This document shows positions 23,383-36,339 of a DNA stretch of 64,000 nt, in pieces. A model generated the notes under the pieces. The model was not told where the DNA came from. It searched no databases and saw nothing but the letters and a program-made list of their open reading frames with translations. The translations under genes were made by a program, and so were the position numbers. Source of the DNA: Microplitis mediator (taxonomy: Eukaryota > Arthropoda > Insecta > Hymenoptera > Braconidae); contig NC_079979.1 of the NCBI RefSeq assembly GCF_029852145.1, positions 13,680,642 to 13,744,641 on the forward strand, given 5' to 3'. Positions within the stretch are counted from its first letter, which is position 1; every line of letters begins with the position of its first letter.

Positions 23383-24574
23383 GGTAAAAAAAAAATTCGT
23401 TCCTCACAGGGAAATTCAAAAATTGAAACAATTCTGAACTTTGAGTTGAAGATTTTTGAAACTTTAAAATAATTAGATGTGTGAAAAATTTTCAACTATA
23501 GTATGGACTTTTCTTGCGGGTTTATAATTTTTTTGAAATTTTTTAAGCAAAATTGATTTGAATTGATAATTTTGTGAGTTCATAAAAAGTTCCAATCACT
23601 CATTTTTTGGACTATTTTTGAACAAGTCAAAAAGTGAATAAAAAACTGACCTTCCCAAAAAATTTCAACAAAAGTAAAAAATTGTTAATAAATATTTTTA
23701 ACTCATTTTTATTTTTGTTTTTCCTCAAACCTGAATAATTTGGGTAAGAGTCATAAATTTTCATAATTCCTTTTTAGTAGATTTCATAGAAATCCAACTA
23801 TTGCGAGCTGAGTCAGGAAATGTATATGGTCCAAAAGTTTATATATGTATGTATATATTTATACATTTATATATTTATACGATAGAACGCGACTTGGCAC
23901 GACGATAACGGCCAAAATTCTTAACTGATCTCAATGAAACTCAGCACACATTTTCTGTGGACGATTTTCGAGATCAAGTTCGAAGATGACCAAAATCGAT
24001 GAATTAATTTAAAAGTTAAAGCATTTCAAAATGTCAAAAATTCATATTTTTACTGATTCTTTCTTCGATAACTTTGGAGTGTGACAACTTATCGAATTTC
24101 TTCAAAATGCATCTGAAAGCTTTTTAAATAAGCTTTAATTTTTATGCCTATATATATTCCTAGACCAAAGAAATTACTCATCTTACTACTCATTAAATGA
24201 AATTTTGCTATTGCATTCGTTTATGATGATGTTCAAAAAAAACTTTTTTGTGGTTTTCTCAATACCTCCGATTTTGTCTATTCTTTTTACATATATATCT
24301 ATTTATACATGTAGATATCATGAAATCTCCTTCCATTTTAGCTGCCGAACGCCTTGTTTTTTTTTTATTATTGTTTTTCAAATCCAAAAAATTGTCAAAT
24401 CAAATTATTTTTGCTCAAAAAATAAAAATAAACGCGCCGGAAAAGCACAGTCGAAAATTATTCACTTTATAACTTTTTCAAAGTTTTAAAAATGTTCAAC
24501 TGAAAGTCCAGAATTATCTCAAATTTGGAAGTTCAGCCATGAACTTTTTTGGAATTAATTTTTTTTACGCGGTT
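23383..24574. mobile_element. Foldback element with about 90-bp inverted ends
   Basis: The left arm (23383-23475; words AATTCTGAACTTTGAGTTGAA and ATTTTTGAAACTTT) and right arm (about 24470-24574; TTCAACTGAAAGTCCAGAATT) are inverted. The interior holds ACGCGACTTGGCACGACGAT and a stretch resembling other low-copy repeats. No coding support. Confidence 0.55.
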
Positions 24575-24688
24575 GTTTATAAGAAAAAAAAATAAATTTT
24601 TATTTCTTATTTAAAAATGAGGATAATCAATTAATAAATTAATTAATTAAGTAGTGCGTAGGAAGTTGTATTTGAGGCCGTTTTTAAT

Positions 24689-27600
24689 TTACACTTGAGC
24701 AGGTTTCGATTTGCCTACGACCACCATCAATTTCTGCATCAGCCTCGTAGTCCCTACTGTAACATAAAGAAATATAATTTTAGTATTTATCGATAAGTTA
24801 AATTACATAGATTTGCTTCGCATATTTTTAGTCATAAAAAATATTTTTTCAAGTTTTTTTTTTTTTATTACACCAACAGGTTTTGATAATGTTTTTTATT
24901 AGGTGTAGATAAAATTTGCAATGCAAAAAAAACTGAAAGATTATTTTTTATGACTAAAAGTAAGTGAAACTACATAACAGATAATTATATGGACATAAAT
25001 ATTAATAACATATTATTAAGTATATTTATGAATAGATAGTCACTCAGAGGCTTTAAAAATCAAAAAGTTATAAATACAATGAGAGATAATAGATATACAA
25101 GTTTGGTGCAATTAAATATTACTAGCTCACTGTGTGCTGTGTTAAGAGTTTTGTGTGATAAAATTTATAAAGAATAAAATAAAGAAGATAATTATGTATA
25201 GTGTTTTAAAAATAAAACCTGAGACTTTGGTCCAACGACTATCATTGTCTTCTGGAAACATTGAGTGACTGCGCCTGTAGAAATTATTATTTTGATTATG
25301 ATTATGATGATGAATAATTAAAATTATATAGGGAAGAGAGGGGCAAAACGGGGTACTCCCAAAATTTTATAAAAAATTTCCTTTTTTAGAATGTTTTTTA
25401 AATATTCCAAAATCACTTGTAATAGTATATTACATACCTAGGCTAGTAAAATAAGAAAAGTCTCAGAGCACATGTAATTGTTGGCCGAGGCAAAGCCGAG
25501 GTTGACAAACATGTGGTCTGAGGCTTTCATTTTTACTGGCCAAGGTGCGTGTACTATTTTTCTGCTCGACGAAGCCGGAAAGTTGCAACTTCGTTCAGGG
25601 CAGCGACCCGAAAGTTGCCACTTTCCAGCCAAAGGGCAGAAAAAATAATTGAGCATTATTTTGAATTTTTTTTTAAAGTTTTCGAAAAATTTTGTTGTAA
25701 AAAAATAGAATGAAATCAATTTGATTTTTTTTCTTATCAATTTACAATAAAAAAACTCCCAGTATCAAATTACTCCAGATGTATTTCAATAATAAACTTG
25801 AAAATATTTACAATTTTTGAAATTCAATTTAACTAATTTGAAACTTGTTAATTAACTTCTAACAATTTTTTAATCTATTACTTTAAGAAACATATAATTG
25901 CTTTTTTGAAAATATCTTCTTTGGAATCAAAACTAACTTAAATCTTTTACTTTAAAGTTAATAATAAATAGTGATTAGCAAATAAAAAATTAACAATTTA
26001 AAGTAGACGGTTAAACTTTTTTAAAAATCGAAAGTGTCAGTCAAAAAATGTTAATGACTTTTGTTTCATGATAAAAACTATACAAAAATTTTTTTTTCTT
26101 CCTTTGCATCCAATAATTATGAGAAATGCAATTATTCTTTATGTAAATTACTTACAAGAAAATTTAGTTTAATCAAATTTATTTAATATCTAGAAATTTT
26201 TTTCACCTTTTTTAGGGCTATCCCATTTTCCCGCAAAAAATGAAAATTTTTTTTTAATGAAAGCTAAAAATTTTTTCTATTTACTTTGAATATTATTAAA
26301 AAAAAAAAAGAATTAACATAATTGAGTCCCTGAAAGTATTTCTTTAAGTAGTCCGTTTTGCTCCCCACCCCTTTAAATAAATTTAAACTCATAATAAAAT
26401 TAATTGTGATAAAATGAGTATGATATTAAATTTTTATTTAAATTATTACTTACCAACTGCATTGGTGAAACATTTCGGTTTCGATTTCCAAGAAATAAAC
26501 AACAGGTATACAGGTACAGCGGAAAATATCATAAGACAACCGTATCCTGTTTCAACAGGACTTGCCCACATCGGCACAATCGTAACAAACAGAGTAGCCA
26601 GGATGTAAAATATTGGGAATATCAAGTTTACTTTTATTGGTCGTGGTAAATTTGGCTGAGCCCACCTTAGCCAAGGTACACATAAAACTGATACCCCTAT
26701 ACTTAACTAAAAATTATTCAAAAAAACTTATAAGTAGGAGAAATTCAAATATTTTTCTGATTACTTCAGTATAATATTTTGTTAGATTAATTTTACATAG
26801 ACAAAGTATTAAAGTTAGCGAGCTCTGTACGACAATTTCTGGTCACGTTATCAGTTACTAAGAGGAAAATCATGCACATGACTTTGATAATTGATTACAT
26901 ATAAATTGATAAACAAACAAGATTTTAAATATTATTATTAAAACTTCAATTTTTTTCTGTCAAAATTATTTTTAAAAATTGAAGTTAAAAAACAGAAACA
27001 AGAAATAATAAAATTTATAAATAATAAAATATTTAAAAATAATAAATGCAAACATACCCAAGTTGCAAATCCAACGTAATTTATTAAACCATTAATATTT
27101 GACGAAGTTAAATAACACATTGATAAAAGTGCCTGGAATTAATGATAAAATAAATTAAAATTGAATAAATTAATATTAAATAATTTGCCTGAAACGATTA
27201 AAATGTCTATAAATATATAATAACTTGGTAGTATAAAGTAAAAGTTATTACCATGCAAATGACAGCAGGAGCAGGAGTTAATCTCGAAGTTTGTATCATC
27301 GTAAGAATTTCCGGCATTTGTCCTTCACAAGCACCCGCATAAAATAATCGTGATGAAGTCAAGAGTATTCCATTGACGGCACCAAATGTCGAGAGGGCAA
27401 CGAATACCGGTATCGTCCAGGCCATCATACCAAAAAGATTATTCGCAAATGTCTGTAATAATTACATACAAGCAAACAAGACTTACTAAGTGTATAATTA
27501 TAAATGTTATTTATTTTTTATTTTAGGCCAAGTAAATATTCATGAGAGAATAAAATTACAAGGAGAATAATAAAGTATTAAATGGTATGTGGATAAAGTA

Positions 27601-29895
27601 AGATAATTAATACTTACAACCGCGACAGCTTCACTAGACAGTACTTGTTTAGGACTCAATGTCGTGTAAAACGCAACGTTGGTCAAGACATAAACGACTG
27701 TACAGAGAGTACATGAAATGGCAATAGCCCTCGGGAGATTTTTAACAGGATCTTTGAGCTCTTCGATTATAAAATTCAGGTAATTCCATCCATTGTAAGC
27801 AAATAAACCCGAGTAAAAACTAAGAGCTATTGACGTAACTTCAGTTTTTGTACCGTCAAAGTTAAAATGCTCAGTGTGCCCTTTAATTTATAAAATATAT
27901 ATTTAAAATTATTACTACTTATTAGATTAATTTGAATTGACTTGTGAAATTTATCACAACGAAGCTTTATACTTTGTATACTTGTTTTGTTCCGTTTAAA
28001 TTTTAAATAGTTCAATTTATTGTGGTGATTCTTTTTAACGTCCGATCGAATAGCACATAAAGTTCTTCTTATAATTCTATACATACAGACATTACTTGAT
28101 TCAATTTTATGATTGGACAAATTGTCACGTCCGGCTACAGAATTACGCTCAAAGGAATATAAAACCAAGAAGTTATTTGTACTTATAATATGTATACATA
28201 AAAAATAGCTCATTATTTTATTATCGCGATTAAAAAAAATAAAAAGCTCCGTTTTCTTGGTAATAAATTTTTATTTATTTAATATAAAGTTATAATTTAT
28301 AAAACAACTTTTACATACCTTTGCAAAGTTGATATGCACCAGCACTTATGATTACCAGTAGAGCTAGTAATTTTGCATACGTGAAAACATCTTGAACTCT
28401 TGTTGCCCATTTAACGTCCCAGCAATTTACAAATGCCAGTGTACCTATAAAAAATAATTCAACCATAAGTTAATTATATATCTAGAAGTAGGTTTATTAT
28501 TTAATTATATATTTGTTTTGTTGATTTTTATTTTTAAATTATAAAACAAACACGATATCCTGATAGACATAAATATTTTATTACTTTTGTAATTGAAAAA
28601 TAAATATAAAAAATATATATATTAATTAACTTTATGTAATCTATTAAGTTGAGCTGTTAATTTAAAAATTGCCTCGTAAATCTTAAGTGATTCGATAATA
28701 ACACTTACATATACAAACAACAGCAAGCAATCTAGCAGCATCTTCTGGAGGTGAACAGTCCGGAAAGAATGGTTTAAGAACGTAAATACTAAATGTCAGT
28801 GCAACAATTGCTTGACTGCAAGGTCGAACAATCATGCATTCAACCCAAAGACGTACAAATGCTGCAAATGGTCCGAATGTTTCCATTATATATGCATAAT
28901 CTGCTCCAGATTTTTTAATCATACATCCTAATTCTGCGTAACAATAAGCTCCGACCTATTTTTTTTTTTTTGTAATTAAATTAAATTTGTTATTAAGTGA
29001 AATAAAAAAAATTCAAATTATTTTAGTATTCTTCCATGAAAAAAATTTATAAAAAAAAATATATAAATATGTATAAAAAATATATTTTTAATCGTTAACT
29101 TTTAGCCGATTTTCGTATATATTTTATATACATTAAATATATTAAAAATATATAAACAATACATGTATGAACATATGAAAGAAATATATATCAAATATAT
29201 AATTTTATTATATTTTTTTTTATGTTGTTTGTTAAATTAAAAATATATTTTTTATATTTTAATAATTATATTTGAAATATATTTAAATTACGTTTAAAAT
29301 ATATACGAAAAGCGGCCAAAAGTTAGCTATTAAAAATATATTTTTTATATATATTTTTTATGTATTTTTTATATATTTATTTTTATATTTTAACATTAAT
29401 GTGAATATAGCAGACAGACAAATTTAAAATTATTAATAAATAGAGTAAATAATTAATAAAATAAAATTTTTAAAAAACGCGTATTTAAAAAATTAAAAAA
29501 TTAAAAAGTGAAATTTTTTTTAAATATTATTTTTTAAATTATTTACTCTACTTATATATAATTTCAGATTTGATGCCTGCTACATTCACACTCATATTGT
29601 AACGTATATTTTTTTTATAAATTTTTTCCATAGGGGTTCGTACCATTGAAAATATTCCTGATGCGGTCCAAACAATAAGAGCAACATTAGTACTTCCTGT
29701 GTGCATAATAACACCAGTGGGACTAACAAAAATTCCTGAACCAATAATTGAACCAACAATTACTGTTATTCCATTAAGAAGAGACATTTTAGCTTCCAGT
29801 TTTATTTCGCCATTATCTTCTTTATTGTCGGCATTATTAATGGCCAGTGAATCGTAAGATCCTTTTCCATTTTTAATGCTACCTTTCGTCGACAT
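24689..29895 (-). CDS. Heterodimeric amino-acid transporter light chain (SLC7, y+LAT/LAT-like)
   Basis: Exons join in phase: 29644-29895, 28709-28955, 28319-28444, 27618-27880, 27252-27452, 27058-27132, 26454-26706, then a terminal exon at 24689-24756 (494 residues) or alternatively 25192-25274 (499 residues). The APC-family signature GSGIF is at residues 52-56. About 12 membrane segments are expected. The Cys in FFPDCSPPEDAARLL (about residue 151) is where light chains form the disulfide with the 4F2hc/CD98 heavy chain. The stretch LFAYNGWNYLNFIIEELKDP and the TLSPKQVLSSEAVAV block are closest to y+LAT and LAT proteins. It should exchange neutral or cationic amino acids at the plasma membrane. 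The orthologue among insect paralogues (minidiscs, JhI-21, genderblind and others) cannot be fixed by eye. Introns hold a MITE and a 1-kb inverted-repeat element. Confidence 0.88.
25192..25274 (-). CDS. Alternative terminal exon of the SLC7 transporter
   Basis: After a good acceptor (TTTCTACAG), this 83-nt exon continues the exon 26454-26706 frame (phase 1) and ends in TAA. It encodes AVTQCFQKTMIVVGPKSQ and nine more residues. The downstream exon at 24689-24756 uses the same phase and encodes GTTRLMQKLMVVVGKSKPAQ. Both match the cytoplasmic C-terminal QKLMxVV segment of y+LAT proteins, so they look like a duplicated last exon, one of which would be used per transcript. Confidence 0.65.
25331..26373. 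mobile_element. Element with GGGGCAAAACGG ends in SLC7 intron
   Basis: GAGGGGCAAAACGGGGTACT and AAGTAGTCCGTTTTGCTCCCC are inverted ends about 1.04 kb apart. The interior has a GC-richer patch at 25480-25640 (CCGAAAGTTGCCACTTTCC) without a protein domain. It separates the penultimate coding exon from both terminal exons. A single related end is at about 62365-62430. Confidence 0.6.
28960..29394. repeat. ATATTTT-rich low-complexity tract
   Basis: It consists of alternating AAATATA/TATATTT words on both strands. The pair GCCGATTTTCGTATATATTT and AAATATATACGAAAAGCGGCC (about 29105 and 29305) is inverted, so a degenerate palindrome is likely. It lies in SLC7 intron 1. Confidence 0.5.
29395..29595. 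mobile_element. MITE, 205-bp family, in SLC7 intron 1
   Basis: The ends ATTAATGTGAATATAGCAGA and CTGCTACATTCACACTCAT are inverted. The flanks ATTTTAAC and ATTGTAAC match at 7 of 8 positions. It lies 48 bp from the donor of coding exon 1. Confidence 0.7.
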
Positions 29896-31260
29896 TTTTG
29901 TACTATTTCTATAGAAACAAATTTCAAACTGACAATTCAATAACAAATATTATGCATTATTTTTAAAAAATTACTAAAGATAAGGATATATAATATGATA
30001 AATTTTAAATGCCCATGAAAAACTGACTCACTGACTTCATGAGCGTATTATCATAATTTATAATAATAATAATAACAACATACTCAACAACACTTGTATT
30101 GCTTATTATCATAAAGATAAATATTAAGTGTAGCAATAATTATTTCAGTAGTTCGATTTAATGATTACGATAAATACTACACTATTTTATTCCTTTAAAT
30201 TAAGAAATCGATTACCTTAAAAAATGTAACAGTGAAATCACTGCGGACTAGGCCGTAATTTTTTTTTTATTTTATTGTTATTTCTTCTTTTCAACTCTGA
30301 ATTGAAACCAAAGTGAAGAAATAAATCACACAAAAAAGTGAGTAAAATCACGAATCGTTTTTTATTTCACAATGACATTATGTAAAAGATAAAAAAAAAC
30401 GTTTAAACTGAATGAAAGATTGGGCTCGAAAACTTGCGTCAACTAGTGATAGTTCTGATATAACTGGTGACGCTGTGAGAAAATCAATACACCACGTGGA
30501 TCAACGACTTTACGATTTTTTATTTTAATTATTCAAAGATATACGTCACAACATTCATTAGACAATAAATTATCATTTGATAACAATTTCTATAAATTAA
30601 AAAAGAATAAAAACATGTTATTGACATACTCGGCTCCGATTTTATTAATAACTACATAAATTAACATTTGAAATTAAATAAATTAATTTTTAATTGTTTA
30701 ATAAATAATTCTCACCTGTGCAAACAATTAAAATATAAATTTATAAAATATATTCACCACTAAAATTTAAATTTTAAATTAAAACTTGTAATTTTTAAAA
30801 AACGAATAGTAGTTTGAGATCACATATGAGTTGGATACTGAGATGAACCGATGTAACGGTTTATTACCCAAAACTGTACACGTTTTTATACCTATCTATC
30901 TATCTATCTATCTATTTCTCTATCTATTCTTTCATCTATCTCCTAATTCGAACCGCACGTAAAAAATACCGCTACTCTTTCTATCTGTTGAGAGTTTCTG
31001 CGCTTAAAACGCGACCGTCTCTGGACTTAACGCGCTCAATACAGCGCCCGTTTACGTATATAATATTGGAGAAAAGAGAGTAGAGAGCAAGAAAGAACAG
31101 AATGGACAGAAGGTCGGGGTGCGATATACCGAGAGGGGAGGATGTGAGAATGGAGTAAAAAAATCGAAAAATAGATAAAAGGTCTTTGAGAGTATTTGAG
31201 GGGAGAAGGAGGACGGGGGTTGACAATAGATCTATTTGTTGAGTTTTAATACGCATTCAA
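29896..31260 (-). promoter_or_regulatory. Probable upstream region of the SLC7 transporter
   Basis: No coding frame is supported. A GC-richer stretch at about 30950-31215, unlike the flanking AT-rich DNA, is a candidate for the promoter or a 5'UTR exon of the minus-strand transporter. A (TATC)n microsatellite sits at 30892-30916. Confidence 0.3.
30892..30916. repeat. (TATC)n microsatellite
   Basis: About six perfect CTAT units, followed by imperfect CTAT/TTCTC units to about 30945. Confidence 0.9.
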
Positions 31261-33340
31261 TATTTTTCTATTGGTTTATAAATACTGTTTACTTTTCGTC
31301 AGTATTATTATGTATATTTGTTACGCAACCTTTGGAATAATTTACAAAAATCAATAAATTTGGGTTACTCATTTTACAACAGCTCCAATATTATACAATT
31401 CATTTATAATTTCATTTTAAGTAAATAGTTAATCATTTTTAGTCTTTTAAATTACTCTGCATTTATTTAAAATTTATATTTTCATCTTAAAAATGATTGA
31501 CATGTAAATTATAAGTTCAAAATTTTTTTCATAAATTTATCATTACTTTGAATAAATAATTGATTTATAAAATAAACATTATCGAAATAATTAATATAGC
31601 TAATTGATAGCTAAAGTTTTATCGTAAATTCTAACAAAATAAAAAATATATTTTGTAAGATAAAAAAAAGTGCTAAATTTGCAGATTTACTAAAACTTTA
31701 TTTTTCTTTTCATATCAGTATTATCTTCGAGCAATTTATAAAACCAGCAATTCTTCGAGCTGATCTTGACAAACCAGACAATTCTACAAACGGAAAATAG
31801 ATATTTATCCTCATGAATATTTATTAATGTTTATATTTTAAATAATAGTCATTCCATGAGAATCATTGGCGTCACATCTTTTATCCGCTTACGCAGACAA
31901 TTATTATTGCAATACTTTTATTTATTTAGTTTTATCATTATTATTAAATGAGAGTAGTTTAATAATATATATCATAAATGTCATCACTCTTATTACGAAT
32001 TATTTATTGTACTAACGTCCTTCATATCTAAATAATTAATTGCTCTGTTAAATGTGTTATGATTTCAATTAAATTTATAATTACTGCAATATATTTTATA
32101 AAATCCAGTATTAAAACATGTTTTTATTTTACTTAGTTAATATACTAGTATATATTATTTTAACACATTCATAGTGATAACATACATATACGTGTAAAAC
32201 CATTCGACTGTAAAAATTAGTTATCAATATACTTTTATTTTATTTTCATGTCAACATATTACCTATATATTTATTTCATATTATAGAAAATAAGTTTTTA
32301 TGTTTATTTCAAAAATTTAATCAGTGTAAAAATTTGAAAAAAAAAAAAAATTATATTTAAAATTGTAAGTTAATAAAGGGCGCACTGATGAGATTTTCCT
32401 TGAAATTAAAAGCAAATTAATAGAAATTATTGACAAGTTTAAATCAATCAGAAATATGAAATTTACATTAACTCATTTGAGTACTTTATCTATAGATTAT
32501 TTAAAATTTCCAAGTCATAGATGCCATCAAAATTAAAATCACAATATAAGTCTATAAGTCAATTAATTTTAAATAACATTTATTTTAAAGCTGATAGCTA
32601 TTTTTAATATCATGATTAATTTACGATTATTTTTCTTTCATGTACATGTAATTAGTTGTTAAATATGAGAAATTTCGTAACAAGACTTCAATAATCTCAC
32701 AATTATCAAAAACTAATTAAGGTTTTTTTAAAAAAAAGTTAGTATGGTATTTTAAAAATTTTTTGAATTCAAATCCAACTCAATTTCTTGATTAATCACA
32801 TAGAATAAATATTTTTAAAAAGTCTATTGTATTTTCATTGAAGATTATTTTTTAATTTTTTTGAGTCTCCCTGATTAAGAAAAATTATTTGGAATGATTC
32901 ACAATTATTTGAAATTATTTAAAACAATTTGAATCGGCTAATATATAGATATACACTTAACAGGAAGCAAATCATTTTTCTTAATCAGGGCTATGAATAA
33001 ATCGATTTTTATGTAAAATTGATTAATTTATTAAATTTCCATGACAATGATCTTTGAAAATCGAACAAAATTTTTTAAACTGCATTCTTAGACATTACCC
33101 CCCCCCCCCCCCCCATTTAAAAAATACGTTGATTACTTTAACTGTCGTAACTGAATCGAAATTCAATTAATTGATTAATTTAAAAAAATGGAGCATTCGT
33201 TTCAGAAAAAAAACCTAGTTGTAATTTTTCTAGGATATAAATTAAAAAAAAATTAATTATGTTTGTTTTAAATAAACTATTTAACGAAATTTTTCAAATA
33301 AATTTAATCTTACAAAATTATACATTTCTAAGTATAATAT
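31261..33340. other. AT-rich intergenic spacer
   Basis: No gene or mobile-element boundary is recognised over about 2 kb. It contains a 17-nt run of C (33098-33114), striking in this composition. Confidence 0.5.
33098..33114. repeat. (C)17 homopolymer
   Basis: Seventeen consecutive C residues in strongly AT-rich DNA. The length is prone to sequencing error. Confidence 0.9.
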
Positions 33341-34405
33341 CCCAAGTAGGATACTTGGCTTTGTGACATCTATAAAGATAGCAGTTTTGAAGCAGTTTTT
33401 TGACCTACCGATAAGACACCAATATGTTGACAAAATAATCAGAAATTTATGTTACCGAAAAAATATCTGCTTAAAAGACTTGACACAAGTAATGACAAAA
33501 ATTTAATTACAAGTAGTAGTCAAATAAGTCATCTAAGCGATTTTTTAATTGAAATTACTTTTTTCAGATGGAAAAAGAAGAAAAATTTCCTGACTCCTAG
33601 GAACAACATCTGTATGTCTTTTTTATAACAATAACAATAATACGTTTATTTATTTAGAAGCTACTTTACAAAAACTATTTTTCTGAATCAATTTTTTTGC
33701 TTTTATAATTTCTTTTAGCATTCGCTTAAAACAATATAATCAATATTCTGTCTTTTTTTTTTAAACATTCAGAAAATTCATAATAATATTTAAAATTATC
33801 GTACGTTAAACAATTTTTTGCTGCATGAGTTCACGTATGCAAGATATTAATTAATAGTCCATTTCGAGTATTATAACAGCGCTTGTCATCTAGTTTTACA
33901 ATGTTGTTATAAATGTATTTAGGTTTTGTTTATAATGATTTTGTGTATTAATATGCAACAATTATAAATCATCCATTCCCTGATTTAATAAAATGATTTA
34001 ATCCATGCTAAGTGTATATCTAGGGTAGAGGTACCATTTGAGGCCACTGCTCCATTTTTGGACATTTAATATTTTATTTTAATTAATGGAAAAGAGTAAA
34101 ATAAAATTTCCATTTGAATAGTGGAACAAAAGTATTTCTGAACACATTTAAAAAATTAATTATCTGATTGTGACTTTTACGAATTAATTTATTTAAATTT
34201 TTTACGTGTCCAAAACTGGCCCTAAAGTTACCAAAAATTGTATCTCTACCCTACATATTAGTCGATTCAAATTATTTTAAACCATTTCAAATTGTTTCAA
34301 GTCATTTCAAATTCAAATAATTTTTCAGGGTTGTTTGATTTTCATCCATCCCTTTATATAAACAAAATTGGCTTTGACACAAAATAAAATTTGTCTTGTC
34401 GTAAA
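33341..34405. mobile_element. CCCAAGTAGC-ended element (copy 2), interrupted
   Basis: The left part, 33341-33628, matches the elements at 13138 and 47735. Homology resumes at about 34357 (AAAATTGGCTTTGACACAAA) after roughly 730 bp of unrelated sequence that includes the MITE 34021-34253. The right terminus is lost. Confidence 0.55.
34021..34253. mobile_element. MITE with TAGGGTAGAGGTACC ends
   Basis: TAGGGTAGAGGTACCATTTG and TTGTATCTCTACCCTA form inverted ends around 233 bp. GAGGCCACTG.TCCATTTTTGGAC and GTCCAAAACTGGCCC are subterminal inverted words. Only this copy is in the window. Confidence 0.7.
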
Positions 34406-34744
34406 AATTTTATTGAAATTTATTTAAGTAAAGTTTAACTGCATACTGATAACAACTGTCAGTAGTTTTTTCTATTCAAATTTATTTTCTTGCGACATGA
34501 TAACTACGTTTTTTTATTAATTAATGCTTTAATTTTTTAAAATTATAATTATAATTAATTAATTAAATTTTAATATAGTCATGACATTTCAGTCATTGGA
34601 TATTTTTAAAAAACGGATTGCAGGTACCGTCTAAAAATGGCTAAATTCCAATAATTAAAAAAAAACGCGGGAATTTGAATCTACATTATCGACATGGAAA
34701 GATTTGAGCGCCGCCTAATTTAGTTTGAGAGCTGACGCTGCTGC

Positions 34745-34800
34745 TCTTCTTTCTTTACGTTCTTTCCTTTCGTGAATTTATCACCGAAACGATTGTTAAT
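34745..34800 (+). promoter_or_regulatory. RpS2 transcription start and pyrimidine-tract (TOP/TCT) leader
   Basis: CTTCTTTCTTTACGTTCTTTCC is the kind of pyrimidine tract found at ribosomal-protein gene starts. A TCT-type initiator (C followed by TTTC) is near 34749. The noncoding first exon ends at a donor AAT|GTAAGT (34800/34801), and the intron runs to the AG at 35145-35146, directly before the start codon. Confidence 0.65.
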
Positions 34801-35146
34801 GTAAGTATCTCATATTTATTTGATATATTTTAAATACTTATAGATTTAAATACCTCAATTATCGCTCAAATTATTCATTACTTATAACTTTATCAAAGTG
34901 ACTAAAAATTTTAAATAAAACGTGTAAATTTGATTGGATTTAATTTAATTTTAAAATTTACCACGTGCATGAAATGTTTGGTTAAGAAAGCTTGCAATTA
35001 AAAATTTAATAACTGTAATTATTATTACAAATAACTTGATTACTAGTATTAAATATTTCAATTAATTTTAGCGTTTTTTAAAAATAATTTTTAGTAGAAT
35101 GATAGACTTTATTTAATTAAATAAAATAATTATTTGATTTTAAAAG

Positions 35147-36080
35147 ATGGCGGACACAGCTCCAGCCACCCGAGGTGGTTTCCGTGGCGGTTTTGGCTCT
35201 CGAGGTGGAACTGGCGATCGTGGTGGTCGTGGAGGCCGTGGACGAGGTGGTCGCGGTCGTGGACGTGGACGTGGTCGTGGCAAGGAAGACCAGAAGGAAT
35301 GGATTCCAGTGACCAAGCTTGGTCGTTTGGTAAGAGACGGAAAAATCCGTTCTCTAGAAGACATCTATCTCTTCTCTTTGCCCATCAAAGAGTTCGAAAT
35401 CATTGACCAGTTCATCGGGCCATCACTTAAAGATGAGGTCCTTAAAATTATGCCTGTACAGAAACAAACCCGTGCTGGTCAACGTACTCGTTTCAAGGTA
35501 TGTTGATTTTATTTCATCAATATTTAGTATCAATCAGATTCAAAAATAATTTCAAGATTTAACTGATGAAATTAAAATTTTACAGGCTTTCGTAGCTATT
35601 GGAGACAGCAATGGACACATTGGTCTAGGAGTCAAGTGCTCCAAAGAAGTTGCTACAGCTATCCGGGGTGCTATTATTTTAGCTAAGCTGTCAGTAGTTC
35701 CAGTACGTCGTGGATACTGGGGTAACAAGATCGGTAAACCCCATACTGTACCATGCAAAGTCACTGGCAAATGTGGATCAGTACAAGTGCGTTTGATCCC
35801 AGCACCCAGAGGTACAGGCATCGTGTCTGCTCCAGTTCCCAAGAAACTTTTGCAGATGGCTGGTATCGAAGATTGCTACACATCAGCTCGTGGATCAACT
35901 TGTACTCTTGGTAACTTCGCTAAAGCAACCTACGCAGCCATCGCCAAGACCTACGCTTACTTGACACCTGATTTGTGGAAGTTCATGCCACTCACAGAAG
36001 CTCCATATGAAGAGCATGCTGACTGGTTGTCAAAAAATCATCGGGCTGTTACTGGTCAAAGAAGCGCTGATGCTGTTTAA
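35147..36080 (+). CDS. RpS2: 40S ribosomal protein S2 (uS5)
   Basis: Two coding exons, 35147-35497 and 35586-36080, join in phase 0 to give 281 residues, between fly (about 267) and human (293) lengths. The N-terminus is the typical RG/RGG-rich tail (residues 9-45), a target of arginine methylation. The uS5 double-stranded RNA-binding and C-terminal folds follow (EIIDQFIGPSLKDEVLKIMP, then FVAIGDSNGHIGLGVKCSKE, then IPAPRGTGIVSAPVPKKLL). It sits at the mRNA entry side of the small subunit. The ATG immediately follows the acceptor AG, so the 5'UTR is in a separate exon. Codon use is much more GC-rich than the flanks, as expected for a highly expressed gene. Confidence 0.98.
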
Positions 36081-36105
36081 ATAATAACTTCTAATGGTTA
36101 TCATT

Positions 36106-36111
36106 AATAAA
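36106..36111 (+). terminator. RpS2 polyadenylation signal AATAAA
   Basis: A canonical hexamer 26 bp after the stop codon, followed by a T-rich stretch. Confidence 0.6.
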
Positions 36112-36339
36112 TGAATCATGGCGATAAATTATCTGTTTGCTATTAAATTTATTTTAATTCCTTATTTCCTATAATTTAACTATTTTTATTTAATTCATTT
36201 TACAGTAAATTTACAATCGCATTTATAATTCAACTGGTTTTTGGTTCATTATTATAATAATTGATATTTAAACTGAAAAGTATGAACACTTTTTAATATT
36301 AAATTTCGTTAATTATAATTTTATTTAAACAAACACTTT

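Noticed and set aside
25438..25740. 100-codon minus-strand frame in the SLC7 intron
   Set aside because: It lies wholly inside an inverted-repeat element and has no recognisable domain.
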